Of a stretch of DNA of 64,000 bases, positions 36,154 through 48,088 are shown piece by piece. Under the pieces are notes generated by a model that saw nothing but the letters and a program-made list of their open reading frames with translations, was not told the origin of the DNA and searched no databases. Where the stretch lies: NCBI GenBank assembly GCA_030654695.1, contig JAURWY010000016.1:93391-157390 (forward strand). Direction: 5' to 3'. Both the position numbers and the translations under genes were made by a program. The DNA is from Polaromonas sp. (lineage in GTDB: Bacteria; Pseudomonadota; Gammaproteobacteria; Burkholderiales; Burkholderiaceae_C). Numbering within the stretch: position 1 is the stretch's first letter; every line of letters begins with the position of its first letter.

Positions 36154-37614
36154 CTACTTACCGATGCAAAATTTAGAGAAAATTTCACCCAGTAAATCAT
36201 CTGGTGTGAACTCGCCGGTGATTTGACTCAGGGCACGTTGGGCTTGCCGCAAGTCTTCTGCCAACAAGTCGAGCGCTGGTTTTTCAGCCGCCAGCTGTTC
36301 ATCGGCACGCGTCAGTTGGCTGGCCACTTCGCGCAAGGCTTGGACATGTCTTTCTCGCGCCATGAAGACACCTTCTGGTGCGGATTGCCAACCGACGACT
36401 CGCAACAACTGCTGCCGCAAGTCTTGTAACCCTGCCCCTGTTTTGGCTGAAATCACCACCGCGGCGCGGTCGCTGGCCGTTGCTTTGCCAGCCGCATCTG
36501 CAGGCGCCGAGTCAGATTTATTCCAGACCTCGATGACCGGTGTGGTGGCGGGCAATTTGTCTGTCAGCGCTTGCTGAATCAATGCGTCAGCGGCCAAGTA
36601 AGCCGTTGCTACCTCGGGTTCTGTGGGTGTGCTTTGGCGCGTCAGATCATGCAGAAACAAGACCGCATCGGCGCTTTCAATTTCACCCCAAGCGCGCGCA
36701 ATGCCAATTTTTTCGACCTCATCAACACCCGCTAAATGGCTGTCGCGCAGGCCGGCCGTGTCGACCACGTGCAGCGGTACACCTTCGATCTGAATGAGTT
36801 GCGACACCTTGTCGCGCGTCGTTCCCGCAATCGGTGTGACGATGGCCAACTCGGCCCCGGCCAAGGCATTGAGCAAAGAGCTTTTACCGGCATTGGGTTG
36901 GCCGGCAATGACCACTTTGATGCCTTCACGCAAGATCGCGCCTTGTGCTGCGCGTTGCATGACGCCGACCAGTTTTTCTTGCAAGCGCTGCAATTGACCG
37001 CTGGCGTCTGCTTGTTTTAAAAAATCGATGTCTTCTTCGGGAAAATCCAAAGTAGCTTCGACCAGCATGCGCAAATGCACCAGCTTTGCCAGTAGCGCCT
37101 GCACTTCGTTTGAGAATTCTCCAGACAGCGACCGGGCCGCTGATCGGGCGGCCGTTTCCGTGCTGGCGTCAATCAGGTCGGCAATTGCTTCGGCCTGCGC
37201 CAAATCAATCTTGTCGTTCAGAAATGCACGTTCGGAAAACTCACCAGGCTGCGCCACACGCAAGCCTGGCAAGCGTTGCTGCTTGGTTTTTTCATCGGTT
37301 TCCGCCCCCGCCTCTAAGCACCGTGCCAATAGCAATTGCAGCACGACAGGGCCCCCGTGCGCTTGCAACTCAAGCACGTCTTCACCGGTGAATGAATGCG
37401 GCGCCGGGAAGTAAAGCGCCAAGCCTTGGTCGATGACTTGGCCTTGCGCATCTAGAAATGGCAAGTAGCTGGCTTGCCGAGGCAGCAAGCTGCGGCCGCA
37501 GAGTTTTTGAATGATCGGTGCCAGCGCTTGGCCCGATATTCGGACAATCCCAACCGCGCCGCGTCCAGGCGCGGTGGCTATCGCAACGATGGGATCTTGT
37601 TGACGTGCGAGCAT
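36154..37614 (-). CDS. mnmE: tRNA modification GTPase MnmE
   Basis: A 486-residue GTPase that with MnmG makes (c)mnm5U34 in tRNAs. The folate-binding N-terminal domain begins [22 protein letters not shown]. The G domain has G1 [14 protein letters not shown] near residue 236, G2/G3 [10 protein letters not shown] and DTAGLRDS, and G4 WNKSD. The C-terminus FCIGK is the required C-x-G-K end. Partner mnmG lies about 22 kb to the right, beyond the origin. Confidence 0.97.
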   Translation of the reverse strand: MLARQQDPIVAIATAPGRGAVGIVRISGQALAPIIQKLCGRSLLPRQASYLPFLDAQGQVIDQGLALYFPAPHSFTGEDVLELQAHGGPVVLQLLLARCLEAGAETDEKTKQQRLPGLRVAQPGEFSERAFLNDKIDLAQAEAIADLIDASTETAARSAARSLSGEFSNEVQALLAKLVHLRMLVEATLDFPEEDIDFLKQADASGQLQRLQEKLVGVMQRAAQGAILREGIKVVIAGQPNAGKSSLLNALAGAELAIVTPIAGTTRDKVSQLIQIEGVPLHVVDTAGLRDSHLAGVDEVEKIGIARAWGEIESADAVLFLHDLTRQSTPTEPEVATAYLAADALIQQALTDKLPATTPVIEVWNKSDSAPADAAGKATASDRAAVVISAKTGAGLQDLRQQLLRVVGWQSAPEGVFMARERHVQALREVASQLTRADEQLAAEKPALDLLAEDLRQAQRALSQITGEFTPDDLLGEIFSKFCIGK

Positions 37615-37630
37615 GCGGTGTGTCTTATTG

Positions 37631-37655
37631 AAAAGGGCCGCGAAGCGGCCCTTTT
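37631..37655 (-). terminator. Intrinsic terminator between yidC and mnmE
   Basis: An 11-bp perfect stem (AAAAGGGCCGC/GCGGCCCTTTT) with a GAA loop lies two bases after the yidC stop. The 3' arm ends in T4 on the minus strand. It would end the rpmH-rnpA-yidD-yidC transcript before mnmE, whose start is 17 bases further. Confidence 0.8.
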
Positions 37656-37656
37656 G

Positions 37657-39378
37657 TTATTTGAACTTCGGCAAGTTGAACTGCGGTGGTACGCCCATTC
37701 GGGTGTTGATCATCCACTGCTGCGCAATCGACAAAATGTTGTTGGTAATCCAGTACATCACCAGACCAGCCGGGAAGAAGAAGAACATCACGCTGAAAAT
37801 CAGTGGCATGAACCACATCAGTTTGGCTTGCATGGGATCCGGTGGCGTTGGGTTCAAGGCTGTTTGCAGCATCGTCGTCAACGTCATCACCACCGGCAAG
37901 ATGAAATAAGGATCGGGCGATGAAAGGTCATGAATCCAGAGAATCCACGGTGCATTGCGCATTTCAACACTGGACAACAAGACCCAATACAGGGCAATGA
38001 AAACCGGGATCTGAATCATGATAGGGAAGCAACCACCCATCGGGTTGACTTTCTCCTCTTTGTATATCTTCATCATGGCCTGCTGCATTTCCTGCGGCTT
38101 GTCTTTCAGGCGCTCACGCATCTCCATGATTTTCGGATTAACGGCCTTCATCTTGGCCATGCTGGCATAGGCCTTCGCATTGAGCCAGTAAAAAGCGATT
38201 TTCAACAACAACACCAAGGCCACGATAGACCAACCCCAGTTCTGGATGAACTCGTGCAGGCTGTACAGCAACCAATACAAAGGCTTGGCCAGAATCGTCA
38301 ACCAGCCATAGTCTTTCACCAGCTCTAGACCTGGAGCCAAGGCTTCGAGTGTTTTTTCTTCCTGCGGTCCGACATAAAACTTGGTGTCGATCGTCTTGCT
38401 GGCGCCAGGCGCAATGCTTTCGAGCGGCGTGATCATGCCGGCAGCGTAGAGGTTGGTGTCGACCTTGCGTAAAAACAAATCGCGCGTCAGGCCGTCTGGC
38501 AGGATCCAGGCTGAGGCAAAGTAATGCTGCACCATGGCGACATAACCGTTGGTGGCTTTTTTCTCAACATCCACTTTGTTGTTTTCGATGTCTTTGAATT
38601 CGACCTTCTGGTATTTTTTGGCTTCGGTGTAAATGGCCGGGCCTGTGAAGGTTGAATAGAAAGACGACTCTCCCGGCGGCTTGTTGCCGTCGCGCACCAA
38701 CTGGAGGTAAAGCTGCGGCGTCACCGCTTCGGTGCCGGTGTTAATGATTTCGTGACGCACCGCGAGATCGTAAGCGCCACGCTTCACGGTGTAAGTCTTC
38801 ACCAGTTTGATGCCACCAACACTCGGTGATTCAAATTTGACTTCAAACTGATTCTGACCGTCTCGCAACGCTCGATCGCCGGGCACTGCCGTCATGATCG
38901 TTTTGTGCGTTGGCAAATTGCTGCCTGCGGCACCAATCAAACCGGTCTGCGCCACATAGACCCGCGCATTACTTTCGTCGAGCAGCATGAAGCCACTGTT
39001 TTGATCCGTCATGTCGGCGTAGTTGGCAAACACTGAGCGCACCAAAGTGCCACCTTCAGTGTCAAACGTCAATGTCAATACGTCGTTCTTAACCACCAAT
39101 TGTTCTTTTTTGGCGCCGACAGCAGGCATTCCTGATGGCGGTATAGGTGCCACACCGGGGACCGACGATGCCGTCATGACGGGTGCAGGGATTGCAGTGC
39201 TCGGCACCGAAGCCGAGCCTATCGCGGCAGGAGCGCTCGCTACCGTCTTGGCGCTTTGTGTCGCCGCCGATGGGAAAAAGGTTGGTTTTTGACCGTTATG
39301 GACTTGCCATTGATCCCACAACAAAACCATGGAAAAACCAAAAATCACCCACAAAATGGTGCGCCGAATGTCGTTCAT
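37657..39378 (-). CDS. yidC: Membrane protein insertase YidC
   Basis: A 573-residue insertase. An N-terminal helix (TILWVIFGFSMVLLWDQWQ) is followed by the large periplasmic P1 beta domain (about 90-340). The C-terminal five-helix insertase core (from about 365) has WGWSIVALVLLLKIAFYWLN and the cytoplasmic MQQAMMKIYKEEKVNPMGGC loop. It inserts small membrane proteins alone or with SecYEG. Its start overlaps the yidD 3' end by four bases. Confidence 0.96.
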   Translation of the reverse strand: MNDIRRTILWVIFGFSMVLLWDQWQVHNGQKPTFFPSAATQSAKTVASAPAAIGSASVPSTAIPAPVMTASSVPGVAPIPPSGMPAVGAKKEQLVVKNDVLTLTFDTEGGTLVRSVFANYADMTDQNSGFMLLDESNARVYVAQTGLIGAAGSNLPTHKTIMTAVPGDRALRDGQNQFEVKFESPSVGGIKLVKTYTVKRGAYDLAVRHEIINTGTEAVTPQLYLQLVRDGNKPPGESSFYSTFTGPAIYTEAKKYQKVEFKDIENNKVDVEKKATNGYVAMVQHYFASAWILPDGLTRDLFLRKVDTNLYAAGMITPLESIAPGASKTIDTKFYVGPQEEKTLEALAPGLELVKDYGWLTILAKPLYWLLYSLHEFIQNWGWSIVALVLLLKIAFYWLNAKAYASMAKMKAVNPKIMEMRERLKDKPQEMQQAMMKIYKEEKVNPMGGCFPIMIQIPVFIALYWVLLSSVEMRNAPWILWIHDLSSPDPYFILPVVMTLTTMLQTALNPTPPDPMQAKLMWFMPLIFSVMFFFFPAGLVMYWITNNILSIAQQWMINTRMGVPPQFNLPKFK

Positions 39379-39758
39379 GACGGTTTCTTTTTCGAAGGGG
39401 AAGCAGCCACGGGTGTGACAAGACGGGAAAAAAGGCGTCGCGTGCAGTTGTCTTTGTTGGCGGCACGGCCAACGGAAAACCAGGACGAAGGAAAGAAACT
39501 AAACTGAGCCGCGACAGGATCAAGCCCGCCATCACACCACGGGTGGCAACGGACAAGCCGACCCAGCGTGAGGTAAGTACCCGCCGCTGCGCCATGTTGC
39601 TGCAGCGCCTGCAAAGAGTAGGCCGAACATGTGGGTTCAAAACGACATCCCGAACCGAGAGAGGGGCTGAGCAAAAGTCGGTAAGCCTTGACCAAGGTGA
39701 TGAGCAAACGCTGAGGCACACGCACGGTGTAATGCAGCAGTTTCATGGCGTTGTTCAT
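39375..39758 (-). CDS. yidD: Membrane protein insertion efficiency factor YidD
   Basis: A 127-residue protein. Residues about 5-80 are the full YidD domain (AYRLLLSPSLGSGCRFEPTCSAYS with the three family cysteines, and RCHPWCDGGLDPV). About 45 extra C-terminal residues (AAQFSFFPSSWFSVGRA... rich in Ser/Lys) are not part of the family core. Its start overlaps the rnpA stop and its 3' end overlaps yidC, fully coupling the three genes. Confidence 0.92.
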   Translation of the reverse strand: MNNAMKLLHYTVRVPQRLLITLVKAYRLLLSPSLGSGCRFEPTCSAYSLQALQQHGAAAGTYLTLGRLVRCHPWCDGGLDPVAAQFSFFPSSWFSVGRAANKDNCTRRLFSRLVTPVAASPSKKKPS

Positions 39759-40198
39759 GACTGTCGAGCGCCTTCGTGCATCAACGTTTCCAGTTCTGCC
39801 CGCACGTCTTTTTTCAACTGGTCTGAGGTGGCACTCAAATACACTTTTCGTGAGAAGTCACGCCGCAGCCTGACCACGAAAGCGGCCTGCCCTTGCTTTG
39901 GTGAAAAATCAGCACTCACGGTGTAGATCTGTCTTTTGATGGCATTACGGGTCACTGCGCGCTTGGCCCAGCGTTTGGGCACCATGGCGCCCATCCAAAG
40001 GTCAAGCACCGGGAAAAGCGGATACAACTTCGATTCAGCTGGCGCTACTTTCGCGACCAACTCAGACGAACCGACCCCTGCAACTTGATTGTCGCGAGGG
40101 CGGAGTCCGCACCGATGCAAGGCAAAGTGCTCACTTCTGGCCACCGTTGCACCGGCCAGTACTGCCTGGAATTGGGCCCGGGTTTTAAGCCGCTGCAA
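39755..40198 (-). CDS. rnpA: Ribonuclease P protein component
   Basis: A 147-residue RNase P protein. The start LKTRAQFQAVLAGATVARSEHFALH matches the family N-terminus. The RNA-binding arginine helix KRAVTRNAIKRQI (RNR motif) is present at about residues 80-92. It assists the catalytic RNA in 5' maturation of tRNA precursors. It contains an inserted, poorly conserved stretch (about residues 31-60). It lies 44 bases after rpmH. Confidence 0.95.
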   Translation of the reverse strand: MQRLKTRAQFQAVLAGATVARSEHFALHRCGLRPRDNQVAGVGSSELVAKVAPAESKLYPLFPVLDLWMGAMVPKRWAKRAVTRNAIKRQIYTVSADFSPKQGQAAFVVRLRRDFSRKVYLSATSDQLKKDVRAELETLMHEGARQS

Positions 40199-40242
40199 TG
40201 TCTTCGCCTGATGGCATCAAGACCTGCCTGCGAACCTTAAAC

Positions 40243-40377
40243 TTAGACGGCCAGACGTTTACGGCCTTTAGCGCGGCGAGCCGCGATGACGGCGCGACCG
40301 CCACGTGTTTTCATACGGGTGAGAAAACCGTGCGTGCGTGCGCGCTTAACTTTAGATGGCTGGTACGTGCGTTTCAT
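40243..40377 (-). CDS. rpmH: 50S ribosomal protein L34
   Basis: A 44-residue, strongly basic protein starting [18 protein letters not shown] and ending KGRKRLAV, a complete match to bacterial L34. The ATG at 40377 is preceded by AGGATTGATC. It is the first gene of the leftward rpmH-rnpA-yidD-yidC operon beside the origin. Confidence 0.98.
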   Translation of the reverse strand: MKRTYQPSKVKRARTHGFLTRMKTRGGRAVIAARRAKGRKRLAV

Positions 40378-40771
40378 GATCAATCCTACTGGCTAGAAAA
40401 TCTTCCCTTGCATGATTCTTGTGAGCTTGGTGGCAGCACGGTACTGCCAGCGTTGCAAGGTCCGCCGGGTTTGCACGCCTGCGCGTGAAAACCCCCTGTG
40501 AATCAGGGAAACCGATGATTATGGCAAATTTATCCATTGCTGGCAACCGCTTAGAGACTGCTCTTTGGGTAAAGACTGAAGCAACGCTCGAAGTGAAGCA
40601 ACAATTAAAAGTCAAATTCCTCTGTCACCAGAGGGTAAAACCGGATCCACCGGCTTGTGGATAACTCCCCTGCCAGACTACAATGGCGGGTGCTGAAAAA
40701 AACAATATCCACAAGTCACTGGGCGCTTAAACGCCTCCTGTTTCTCTTGACAAATCCTGCCATTAACCGCC
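40378..40771. other. rpmH-dnaA intergenic region with DnaA boxes
   Basis: Nearly 400 bases without a gene between the divergent rpmH and dnaA. A perfect DnaA box TGTGGATAA (reverse orientation) is at 40656-40664. ATATCCACA (one mismatch) is at 40705-40713 and TTATCCATT (two mismatches) at 40530-40538. These probably serve dnaA autoregulation and possibly a secondary DnaA assembly site. The dnaA promoter itself was not confidently placed. Confidence 0.7.
40656..40664 (-). promoter_or_regulatory. Perfect DnaA box upstream of dnaA
   Basis: TGTGGATAA is the reverse complement of the consensus TTATCCACA, about 108 bases before the dnaA start; a one-mismatch partner follows at 40705-40713. Confidence 0.85.
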
Positions 40772-42166
40772 ATGAGTGAGGCTACTCTTTCTTCTTTAGG
40801 CCAAGGTTTATGGCAAAGCTGCGTGGATCTCTTGGCTCAAGAACTCCCCGAGCAACAGTTCAATACGTGGATCAAACCGTTGGTCGCGGATGTCGCTCAT
40901 GACCTGAGCAAAGTCACTGTCCAAGTTGGAAACCGGTTCAAGTTGGATTGGGTTAGAGCCCAGTACGCCGCCCGAATTGTCGCCCTTCTTGAGAAAATTT
41001 CTGGCCAATCTGTCACACTGGAATTAGCTCTAGCGCCGCGTGAAAACCCTGCAAAGTCCAGTGCGCTCCTTCAAAATTTCAAAATTTTAGGTGCCGCGGA
41101 ACCCGCCGGCTTGGTTGCCTCAGAAGATCCGGCGAACATTCCTTTCAAGAGCCGGCTGAACACCGCGCTAACTTTTGACACGCTGATTGAAGGCACCGCC
41201 AACCGCATGGGCCGTGCCGCTGCCATGCATGTTGCTAGCAGCTTGGGTCAGCTTTACAACCCGCTGTTTATTTATGGTGGCGTTGGCCTTGGCAAGACCC
41301 ATTTGGTTCACGCCATCGGCAACAAGCTATTGGCGGACAACCCTTCCGCCAAAATTCTTTATATTCACGCCGAACAGTTTGTCTCGGATGTCGTCAAAGC
41401 CTACCAGCGCAAAACCTTTGATGAGTTCAAAGAGCGTTACCACTCGTTGGATTTGCTGTTGATCGACGACGTTCAGTTCTTTGCCAACAAAGACCGCACG
41501 CAAGAAGAGTTTTTCAATGCCTTTGAGGCTTTGCTGACCAAAAAATCACACATCGTGATGACCAGTGACACCTACCCCAAAGGTTTGACGGACATTCACG
41601 AACGCCTTGTCTCGCGTTTTGATTCTGGTCTCACGGTCGCTATTGAACCGCCCGAACTTGAAATGCGCGTAGCTATTCTGATTCGCAAGGCAGAAGCAGA
41701 AGGCACGGTAATGCCTGAAGAAGTCGCCTTTTTTGTTGCTAAAAACGTTCGTTCCAACGTGAGGGAACTTGAAGGGGCCTTACGCAAGATCTTGGCCTAT
41801 TCACGGTTCAACCAAAAGGATATTTCCATCCAACTGGCTCGTGAGGCCCTGCGTGATTTGCTGTCGATCCAAAACCGACAAATTTCGGTTGAGAACATCC
41901 AAAAAACAGTCGCCGACTATTACAAAATCAAAGTGGCCGACATGTATTCCAAGAAGCGTCCAGCCAGCATCGCTAGACCTCGACAAATTGCCATGTACCT
42001 CGCCAAGGAACTGACACAAAAGAGCTTGCCAGAGATTGGTGAGCTCTTTGGCGGCAGAGATCACACAACGGTTCTGCATGCAGTCCGAAAAATGTCAACT
42101 GAACGGCAACAAATGACTGAACTGAACCAACAATTGCACGTTTTAGAGCAAACACTCAAAGGCTGA
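40772..42166 (+). CDS. dnaA: Chromosomal replication initiator DnaA
   Basis: A 464-residue AAA+ initiator. Domain I is residues about 1-80 ([11 protein letters not shown]). Domain III holds Walker [16 protein letters not shown] near residue 168, Walker [14 protein letters not shown] and sensor/arginine segments. Domain IV carries the DnaA-box-binding signature [15 protein letters not shown]. Domain II linker is short (about 35 residues). First gene of the dnaA-dnaN-gyrB cluster flanking the origin. Confidence 0.98.
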   Translation: MSEATLSSLGQGLWQSCVDLLAQELPEQQFNTWIKPLVADVAHDLSKVTVQVGNRFKLDWVRAQYAARIVALLEKISGQSVTLELALAPRENPAKSSALLQNFKILGAAEPAGLVASEDPANIPFKSRLNTALTFDTLIEGTANRMGRAAAMHVASSLGQLYNPLFIYGGVGLGKTHLVHAIGNKLLADNPSAKILYIHAEQFVSDVVKAYQRKTFDEFKERYHSLDLLLIDDVQFFANKDRTQEEFFNAFEALLTKKSHIVMTSDTYPKGLTDIHERLVSRFDSGLTVAIEPPELEMRVAILIRKAEAEGTVMPEEVAFFVAKNVRSNVRELEGALRKILAYSRFNQKDISIQLAREALRDLLSIQNRQISVENIQKTVADYYKIKVADMYSKKRPASIARPRQIAMYLAKELTQKSLPEIGELFGGRDHTTVLHAVRKMSTERQQMTELNQQLHVLEQTLKG

Positions 42167-42233
42167 CAAAACATTTCAGCCCCAGCCCATGTCATCGCGA
42201 AAAGCTGGGGACAATTGATGAACAACTTATGAG

Positions 42234-42242
42234 TTATCCACA
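42234..42242 (+). promoter_or_regulatory. Perfect DnaA box in oriC
   Basis: Exact consensus TTATCCACA, 68 bases after the dnaA stop and about 140 bases left of the trinucleotide run. Confidence 0.88.
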
Positions 42243-42367
42243 GAAAAATCCATTCCCTGCAAGTTGTTCATATTTTGTGGCTGCTTCAACAGCTTGTTCA
42301 ACACACACTTAAACAGTCTGCAAGTGGTTGATAAAAAAAGGGAAAATGACGATGTGCACAGAAAATC

Positions 42368-42391
42368 GCACCCCTTACTACTACTACTAAT
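42368..42391 (+). promoter_or_regulatory. DnaA-trio-like unwinding element
   Basis: GCACCCC is directly followed by TTACTACTACTACTAA, that is four consecutive 3'-GAT-5' units on the complementary strand. The order and strand match the DnaA-trio described in Bacillus between dnaA and dnaN. AT-rich sequence follows immediately. Confidence 0.65.
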
Positions 42392-42429
42392 TTGAAACAA
42401 AGTATTTTGAAGATAAGAAAGCAAAAGTC

Positions 42430-43536
42430 ATGATCGTTCTCAAAGCCAGCCAAGACAAAGTTTTGTCCGCACTTCAATCGGTTGCAGGAATCGTTGAACG
42501 TCGGCACACACTGCCCATACTGGCGAATGTATTGATCCGCAAGACAGGTTCACAAATACAATTGACCACGAGCGATCTTGAAATCCAGATCCGAACAACA
42601 GCAGCACTGGACGGCGATGAAGGTAACTTCACAACGACAGTCGGTGCACGCAAATTGATTGACATCTTGCGTTCAATGCCAAGCGATCAGTCAGTCTCCT
42701 TGGAGTCAAGCCAAAATAAATTGATTCTCAAAGGGGGCAAGAGCCGCTTTACGCTGCAAACGTTGCCAGCGGAAGATTTTCCATTGGTTCAAGAAGCTGC
42801 TAACTTTGGTCCAATTTTTTCAGTCCCGCAAAAGACACTCAAAGAATTGCTAAATCAAGTTTCTTTTGCCATGGCGGTGCATGACATTCGTTATTACCTC
42901 AATGGGATTTTGTTTGTGGCTGAAGGCAAGCAGCTGAGTCTGGTGGCCACTGACGGTCATCGTTTGGCTTTTTCATCGGCAACCCTGGATGTGGAAGTGC
43001 CCCGCCAAGAAGTGATCTTGCCACGCAAGACAGTGCTAGAAATGCAACGTCTTTTGAGCGACAAAGAGGGTGCGATTGAGATGCAATTTGCCGGCAATCA
43101 AGCTAAATTCAGCTTTGAAGGCATGGAATTTGTGACCAAGCTGGTTGAAGGTAAGTTTCCCGACTACAACCGTGTCATTCCAAAAAATCATAAAAACATC
43201 ATCACCTTGGGGCGTGCACCCCTGCTCGCCAGCTTGCAACGTACGGCCATTTTGACAAGTGAAAAATTCAAAGGTGTTCGTCTGAATATCGAGCCAGGAA
43301 CGTTGCGCGTTGCTTCTAATAATGCCGAACAAGAAGAAGCGGTAGATGAACTTGACATTGACTACGGCGGTGATGCGATTGAGATTGGTTTCAACGTGAC
43401 TTACCTCATTGATGCACTGACAAATATGAATCAAGACATGGTGAAGATTGAGCTGGCGGATTCCAACAGCTCAGCGCTGCTCACCATTCCAGACGATGCT
43501 GCGTTCAAGTACGTTGTGATGCCAATGCGAATTTAA
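42430..43536 (+). CDS. dnaN: DNA polymerase III beta sliding clamp
   Basis: A 368-residue clamp of three repeated domains. It has the usual start VLKASQDKVLSALQSVAGIVERRHTLPILANVL and the C-terminal PMRI end, both clamp hallmarks. It tethers Pol III to DNA and loads partners. The AAGAAAGCAAAAGTC leader provides a weak ribosome site. Confidence 0.98.
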   Translation: MIVLKASQDKVLSALQSVAGIVERRHTLPILANVLIRKTGSQIQLTTSDLEIQIRTTAALDGDEGNFTTTVGARKLIDILRSMPSDQSVSLESSQNKLILKGGKSRFTLQTLPAEDFPLVQEAANFGPIFSVPQKTLKELLNQVSFAMAVHDIRYYLNGILFVAEGKQLSLVATDGHRLAFSSATLDVEVPRQEVILPRKTVLEMQRLLSDKEGAIEMQFAGNQAKFSFEGMEFVTKLVEGKFPDYNRVIPKNHKNIITLGRAPLLASLQRTAILTSEKFKGVRLNIEPGTLRVASNNAEQEEAVDELDIDYGGDAIEIGFNVTYLIDALTNMNQDMVKIELADSNSSALLTIPDDAAFKYVVMPMRI

Positions 43537-43570
43537 GTCGCATGGTGCGGGTCATTCACGGCCCTGTTTA

Positions 43571-43609
43571 CCAACCCGCGTCAGTTTTTCGGCGCGGGCG
43601 TTGGTTTTT
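43571..43609 (+). terminator. Probable terminator after dnaN
   Basis: CCAAC-CCGCG pairs with CGCGG-GTTGG with a two-base bulge, followed by TTTTT. It stands between dnaN and gyrB, 24 bases before the gyrB start, so gyrB may have its own promoter or depend on read-through. Confidence 0.5.
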
Positions 43610-43611
43610 AA

Positions 43612-46597
<2,986 letters not shown>

Positions 46598-46698
46598 GCG
46601 GTCAAAGACGGTCTTGTCTGACAAACCTGACGCAGCGCAGCGCCAGAATAGCGCTGTGTTCAATGACACCACTGTCAGACCTTCAGGAGCCGCACACC

Positions 46699-46926
46699 AT
46701 GGATAAGAAACAGCTGCAGAGAATGAACCAGCCCAAACCGCATGCGCCGGGAATGGGTGGCAAGCTCGAAAATGATGCCAACAAAGCGGGCCATCAAAAG
46801 CCAACCCAAAAAAACGAGGGTCGGCGCACAGCCATCAGTCGCAGTGATCGGGAAACGCTGCTTGGTAGTCAGAACCAGACCAGCGCCCGTAAAGGCAGAA
46901 TCAGTCGCCCAAACGGCGGGCGCTGA
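46699..46926 (+). CDS. Small basic low-complexity protein of unknown function
   Basis: A 75-residue, Lys/Arg/Gln/Asn-rich protein (MDKKQLQRMNQPKPHAPGM...) with no hydrophobic stretch, probably disordered. AGGAG lies ten bases before the ATG at 46699; a longer upstream frame lacks a ribosome site and overlaps phnA. It ends ten bases before the convergent minE stop. Basic composition next to gyrB hints at nucleic-acid binding, but nothing firm supports a function. Confidence 0.6.
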   Translation: MDKKQLQRMNQPKPHAPGMGGKLENDANKAGHQKPTQKNEGRRTAISRSDRETLLGSQNQTSARKGRISRPNGGR

Positions 46927-46935
46927 TGCTGGCAG

Positions 46936-47196
46936 TCACTTGCCGTCTGGCAATTCGATTTTGACTTCGAGTACATCCAAATTGTCTTGACGCTCAAGGT
47001 TCACCTTGATGTCGTTTGGGTTGATGTTGATGTACTTGGAAATAACCGCAATCAGATCACGTTGTAGCGCGGGCAAATAATCGGGTTTGTGGTTCCCGCC
47101 TGAACGCTCGTGCGCCAAGATGATTTGCAAGCGCTCTTTGGCAACGCTGGCAGTTTTCTTTTTCTCGCCAAGCAAGAAGGAAAAGAAAGACGTCAT
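46936..47196 (-). CDS. minE: Cell division topological specificity factor MinE
   Basis: An 86-residue MinE. The N-terminal membrane/MinD-binding part [29 protein letters not shown] and the C-terminal dimerisation half ([19 protein letters not shown]) are complete. It drives MinD pole-to-pole oscillation. Last gene of minC-minD-minE, three bases from minD. Confidence 0.97.
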   Translation of the reverse strand: MTSFFSFLLGEKKKTASVAKERLQIILAHERSGGNHKPDYLPALQRDLIAVISKYININPNDIKVNLERQDNLDVLEVKIELPDGK

Positions 47197-47199
47197 GGT

Positions 47200-48015
47200 T
47201 TATTTACCTCCGAAGAGGCGCTTGAGAAAGCTGGGTTTTTGTGCATCGATGAAACGCAGCGGCTTGTCTTCGCCAAGGAAGCGGTCGATCACATCTTTGT
47301 AGGCCTCAGAAACATCGGTACCGGCCATGTGCACGGCAGGCACGCCTTGGTTGGAGGCTTGCAGCACAGACTCGGACTCAGGGATGACGCCAATCAGTTT
47401 GATGCGCAGGATGTCGGTGATGTCTTCCAGTGACAACATCTGGCCTTGGTCGACACGGTTCGGGTTGTAGCGCGTGATCAGCAGGTGTTCCTTGATGGGC
47501 TCACTGCCTTCCATGCCACGCTTGGTCTTGCTCGACAACATACCCAGAATGCGGTCTGAATCACGCACAGAAGAGACTTCAGGATTGGTGACGATGAGCG
47601 CTTCATCGGCAAAGTGCATGGCCATCAGCGCACCGGTTTCGATGCCCGCCGGGGAGTCGCAAATGATGTATTCGAAGTCCATGGCGGACAAGTCTTTGAG
47701 AACTTTTTCAACACCTTCTTTGGTCAGCGCTTCTTTGTCGCGCGTTTGGGATGCGGCAAGCACATACAGGTTCTCGCATTGCTTGTCTTTGATGAGCGCT
47801 TGGTTCAGGTTGGCTTCACCCTGAATGACGTTGATCAGGTCATACACCACGCGGCGTTCGCAGCCCATGATGAGGTCGAGGTTACGCAGGCCAACGTCGA
47901 AATCGATGACGGCTGTTTTGTGGCCGCGCAGGGCCAAGCCGGTTGCAAAGCTGGCACTGGTGGTGGTTTTACCCACGCCGCCCTTGCCGGAAGTCACCAC
48001 AATGATTTTGGCCAT
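47200..48015 (-). CDS. minD: Septum-site-determining ATPase MinD
   Basis: A 271-residue ParA-superfamily ATPase. The deviant Walker A motif SGKGGVGKTTTSAS is at residues 9-22, with DFDVGLRNLDLIMG and DSPAGIETGA following. The C-terminal amphipathic membrane helix ends FLKRLFGGK. The ATG at 48015 gives the canonical MAKIIVVTSGKGG start; the longer frame has no support. It recruits MinC to the membrane to block polar Z-rings. Confidence 0.97.
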   Translation of the reverse strand: MAKIIVVTSGKGGVGKTTTSASFATGLALRGHKTAVIDFDVGLRNLDLIMGCERRVVYDLINVIQGEANLNQALIKDKQCENLYVLAASQTRDKEALTKEGVEKVLKDLSAMDFEYIICDSPAGIETGALMAMHFADEALIVTNPEVSSVRDSDRILGMLSSKTKRGMEGSEPIKEHLLITRYNPNRVDQGQMLSLEDITDILRIKLIGVIPESESVLQASNQGVPAVHMAGTDVSEAYKDVIDRFLGEDKPLRFIDAQKPSFLKRLFGGK

Positions 48016-48088
48016 TACTGAAAGTCCTTTGATTGAAAACGTGAGGTCTGATTGGTGCGACTGCGAATGGCGTGCAAAGGCGTCATTT

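Larger units (their letters stand above)
42167..42429. other. oriC: Predicted oriC (dnaA-dnaN intergenic region)
   Basis: A 263-base spacer with, left to right: a perfect DnaA box TTATCCACA (42234-42242), degenerate boxes such as GGTTGATAA (42326-42334) and TGTGCACAG (42353-42361), a GC cluster GCACCCC (42368-42374), four CTA trinucleotides (42377-42389) and AT-rich DNA running to dnaN. This is the box/GC-cluster/DnaA-trio layout of basal origin unwinding systems. It makes this region the best origin candidate in the window. Confidence 0.75.

Noticed and set aside
42181..42209. Terminator after dnaA
   Set aside because: CCCAGC/GCTGGG gives only six pairs with a 17-base loop and no T-run; more likely part of the origin architecture or chance.
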